From Fibrobacter sp. UWH6 (GTDB lineage Bacteria; Fibrobacterota; Fibrobacteria; Fibrobacterales; Fibrobacteraceae), in the NCBI RefSeq assembly GCF_900142465.1, contig NZ_FRAX01000003.1:124001-188000 (forward strand): a stretch of DNA of 64,000 bases, given 5' to 3'. This document shows, piece by piece, positions 63,106-64,000 of this stretch. A program made the position numbers and the translations under genes. Below the pieces are notes generated by a model. That model made no database searches. It was not told the DNA's origin and saw only the letters and a list, made by a program, of their open reading frames with translations. Numbering within the stretch: the first letter of the stretch is position 1; every line of letters starts with the position of its first letter.

Positions 63106-63596
63106 CGAATAACCCCCGAAACATTAATGGACTGATTAGACCCCTTAAATGACCAGCTTACACGAACATTAACCTGTTTCGCATAAATGTGACTAGCATC
63201 TTCATAGTTCGAATGAGACGCAGCTTCGAAATCATCCGTCTTTGCAACAGTAATCTGACGAGCATATCTTATTGTGGCGTAACCCCCAAGGCCTCGTTCC
63301 CACCGACGTGTAATGGAATCCAGAGGGTAAGTTGTATCACCATCAGCCTTCGAAGCGATTGACGCAGCACCAACAGAATTAAGGGAATCAAGTACATTCT
63401 GTGCAAGTTCTACCGCCCCGTCTCTACCGCGGATTCTGAGGAACGTATCATGATTGCTAGTCTGCAGCTTATTTAAAGCCACGACCATAAAGCCGAGAAC
63501 AGCGGCAGAAACGAGGACTTCGGCGATACCGAAGCCTCGTTTGGAATTCCTGCCGATAGGCAAACAAAGATTGCTCTTTTGTTGCTTAGGTTCCAT
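63102..63596 (-). CDS. PilV-like minor prepilin
   Basis: 164 residues. Prepilin signal after a basic leader: N-S-K-R-G-F-G-I-A-E-V-L-V-S-A-A-V-L-G-F-M-V-V-A-L-N-K, the A-E-V-L-V-S form typical of PilV. It is the first gene of the three-gene operon and overlaps the pilW-like start (ATGA). Confidence 0.88.
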   Translation of the reverse strand: MEPKQQKSNLCLPIGRNSKRGFGIAEVLVSAAVLGFMVVALNKLQTSNHDTFLRIRGRDGAVELAQNVLDSLNSVGAASIASKADGDTTYPLDSITRRWERGLGGYATIRYARQITVAKTDDFEAASHSNYEDASHIYAKQVNVRVSWSFKGSNQSINVSGVIR

Positions 63597-63653
63597 AATA
63601 TCTTATCCCAGGAAAGGAATAAAACACAAAAATGTGTATTCCTATTTTGACAT

Positions 63654-63683
63654 AATATATATAAATATTCCTTGCAGTGTAAA
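63654..63683 (-). promoter_or_regulatory. Candidate promoter of the minor-pilin operon
   Basis: On the minus strand TTTACA (63683-63678), 18 bases, then TATATT (63659-63654), 58 bases before the pilV-like ATG. An inverted repeat ACACA-AAAA-TGTGT lies between promoter and start. Confidence 0.5.
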
Positions 63684-63811
63684 TTGCGGTTTACCAGGAA
63701 TGACCTAAAACACGTTGTTTTCGGGACATCGAATTTTACATGTTTGCAAAGGGAATTGGAATTAGTAAGGGTGATACGGTTGATACAGTGATATAAACAA
63801 CACGAATCCTC

Positions 63812-63829
63812 CGCCAATTTTAATTGGCG
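63812..63829. repeat. Perfect hairpin between the pilin operon and the last gene
   Basis: CGCCAATT-TT-AATTGGCG, with no T-run on either side. It may be a transcript end of the partial gene at the window edge. Confidence 0.45.
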
Positions 63830-63856
63830 AAGCTGTCAATTCATGGCTAAACGCGG

Positions 63857-64000
63857 TCAAAAAGGGTTGTTTGGCATAGTTTTTTCGAGTGGGCTATTTT
63901 CCGGTGGGAATACGTACGCGACGGTTGGCTCACCTTCAATGGTAAGGGGATCGTCAGGGGCCGAATCAGTCACTACCTCCACATTTCTGATTCCGATATG
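63857..64000 (-). CDS. Partial gene, C-terminal 47 residues
   Basis: Minus-strand frame open from the window edge to TGA 63859-63857. The end reads V-E-V-V-T-D-S-A-P-D-D-P-L, then V-A-Y-V-F-P-P-E-N-S-P-L-E, protein-like in composition (acidic, beta-type). The opposite strand is also open (from ATG 63843) but reads as a Ser/Thr/Gly-rich shadow. Function unknown. Confidence 0.5.
   Translation of the reverse strand, partial: HIGIRNVEVVTDSAPDDPLTIEGEPTVAYVFPPENSPLEKTMPNNPF

Noticed and set aside
63843-64000. Plus-strand frame from ATG 63843
   Set aside because: Ser/Thr/Gly-rich shadow without ribosome-binding site; the minus-strand frame looks more like a protein.

Overview
The window looks like a chromosomal stretch from a Fibrobacter-type bacterium (phylum Fibrobacterota). 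The signs are a FISUMP-domain protein (10081-10779), many lipoproteins whose mature N-termini read C-G-D-D-S-S-S or similar, serine-run linkers, secreted proteins ending in type IX-like C-terminal sorting modules, an OmpH/BamA pair that implies an outer membrane, and PilV/PilW/PilX-like minor pilins. I saw no rRNA, tRNA, CRISPR array, prophage or intact insertion sequence. Genus-level assignment is inference from these family signatures, not from a marker-gene comparison.

Layout. 1-10.8 kb: a partial lipoprotein, an RlmI-like rRNA methyltransferase, a secreted GH16 glucanase, a TPR protein, two small membrane proteins, a YfhO-GSCFA pair, a PAP2 phosphatase and the FISUMP protein. 10.9-18.2 kb: a lipoprotein, a HAD phosphatase-znuA-znuC unit (no permease gene beside it), rsmE, a membrane HD-GYP protein and purT. 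18.3-34.2 kb: a Wzi-like outer-membrane barrel, then the division and cell-wall (dcw) cluster, all on the minus strand, in the order mraZ-rsmH-ftsL-ftsI-murE-murF-ftsW-murG-murC-ftsQ-ftsA-ftsZ. Its genes are mostly joined by 1-14 nt overlaps. mraY and murD, normally inside this cluster, are absent. The region upstream of mraZ carries TGGGG repeats at 10-bp spacing that look like MraZ operators.

34.4-36.7 kb: a FliB-like cysteine-rich protein overlaps a DUF1848 protein by ATGA. 36.7-45.6 kb: a repeat-rich secreted protein, an orphan ABC-2 permease, ettA flanked by an inverted repeat, a lipoprotein, and the bamA-ompH pair. 45.8-54.0 kb: a LamG lipoprotein, an OLD-family ATPase/nuclease, a truncated pilin-like fragment, a lipoprotein with about seven fibronectin-III-like modules, and a PD-(D/E)XK (Rpn/transposase-type) nuclease.

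54.2-63.6 kb: a three-gene minor-pilin operon in PilV-PilW-PilX order. The last gene encodes a giant protein of 2510 residues that has a pilin-like N-terminus followed by a very large extracellular part. This operon is the strongest candidate for an unusual surface system, perhaps a pilus-tip adhesin. The window ends in a partial minus-strand gene.

Together the genes cover envelope building (peptidoglycan, division, BAM pathway), surface and polysaccharide interaction (GH16, LamG, Fn3, pilins, Wzi-like barrel) and ordinary housekeeping. Most genes lie on the minus strand in short operons bounded by clear stem-loop/T-run terminators.
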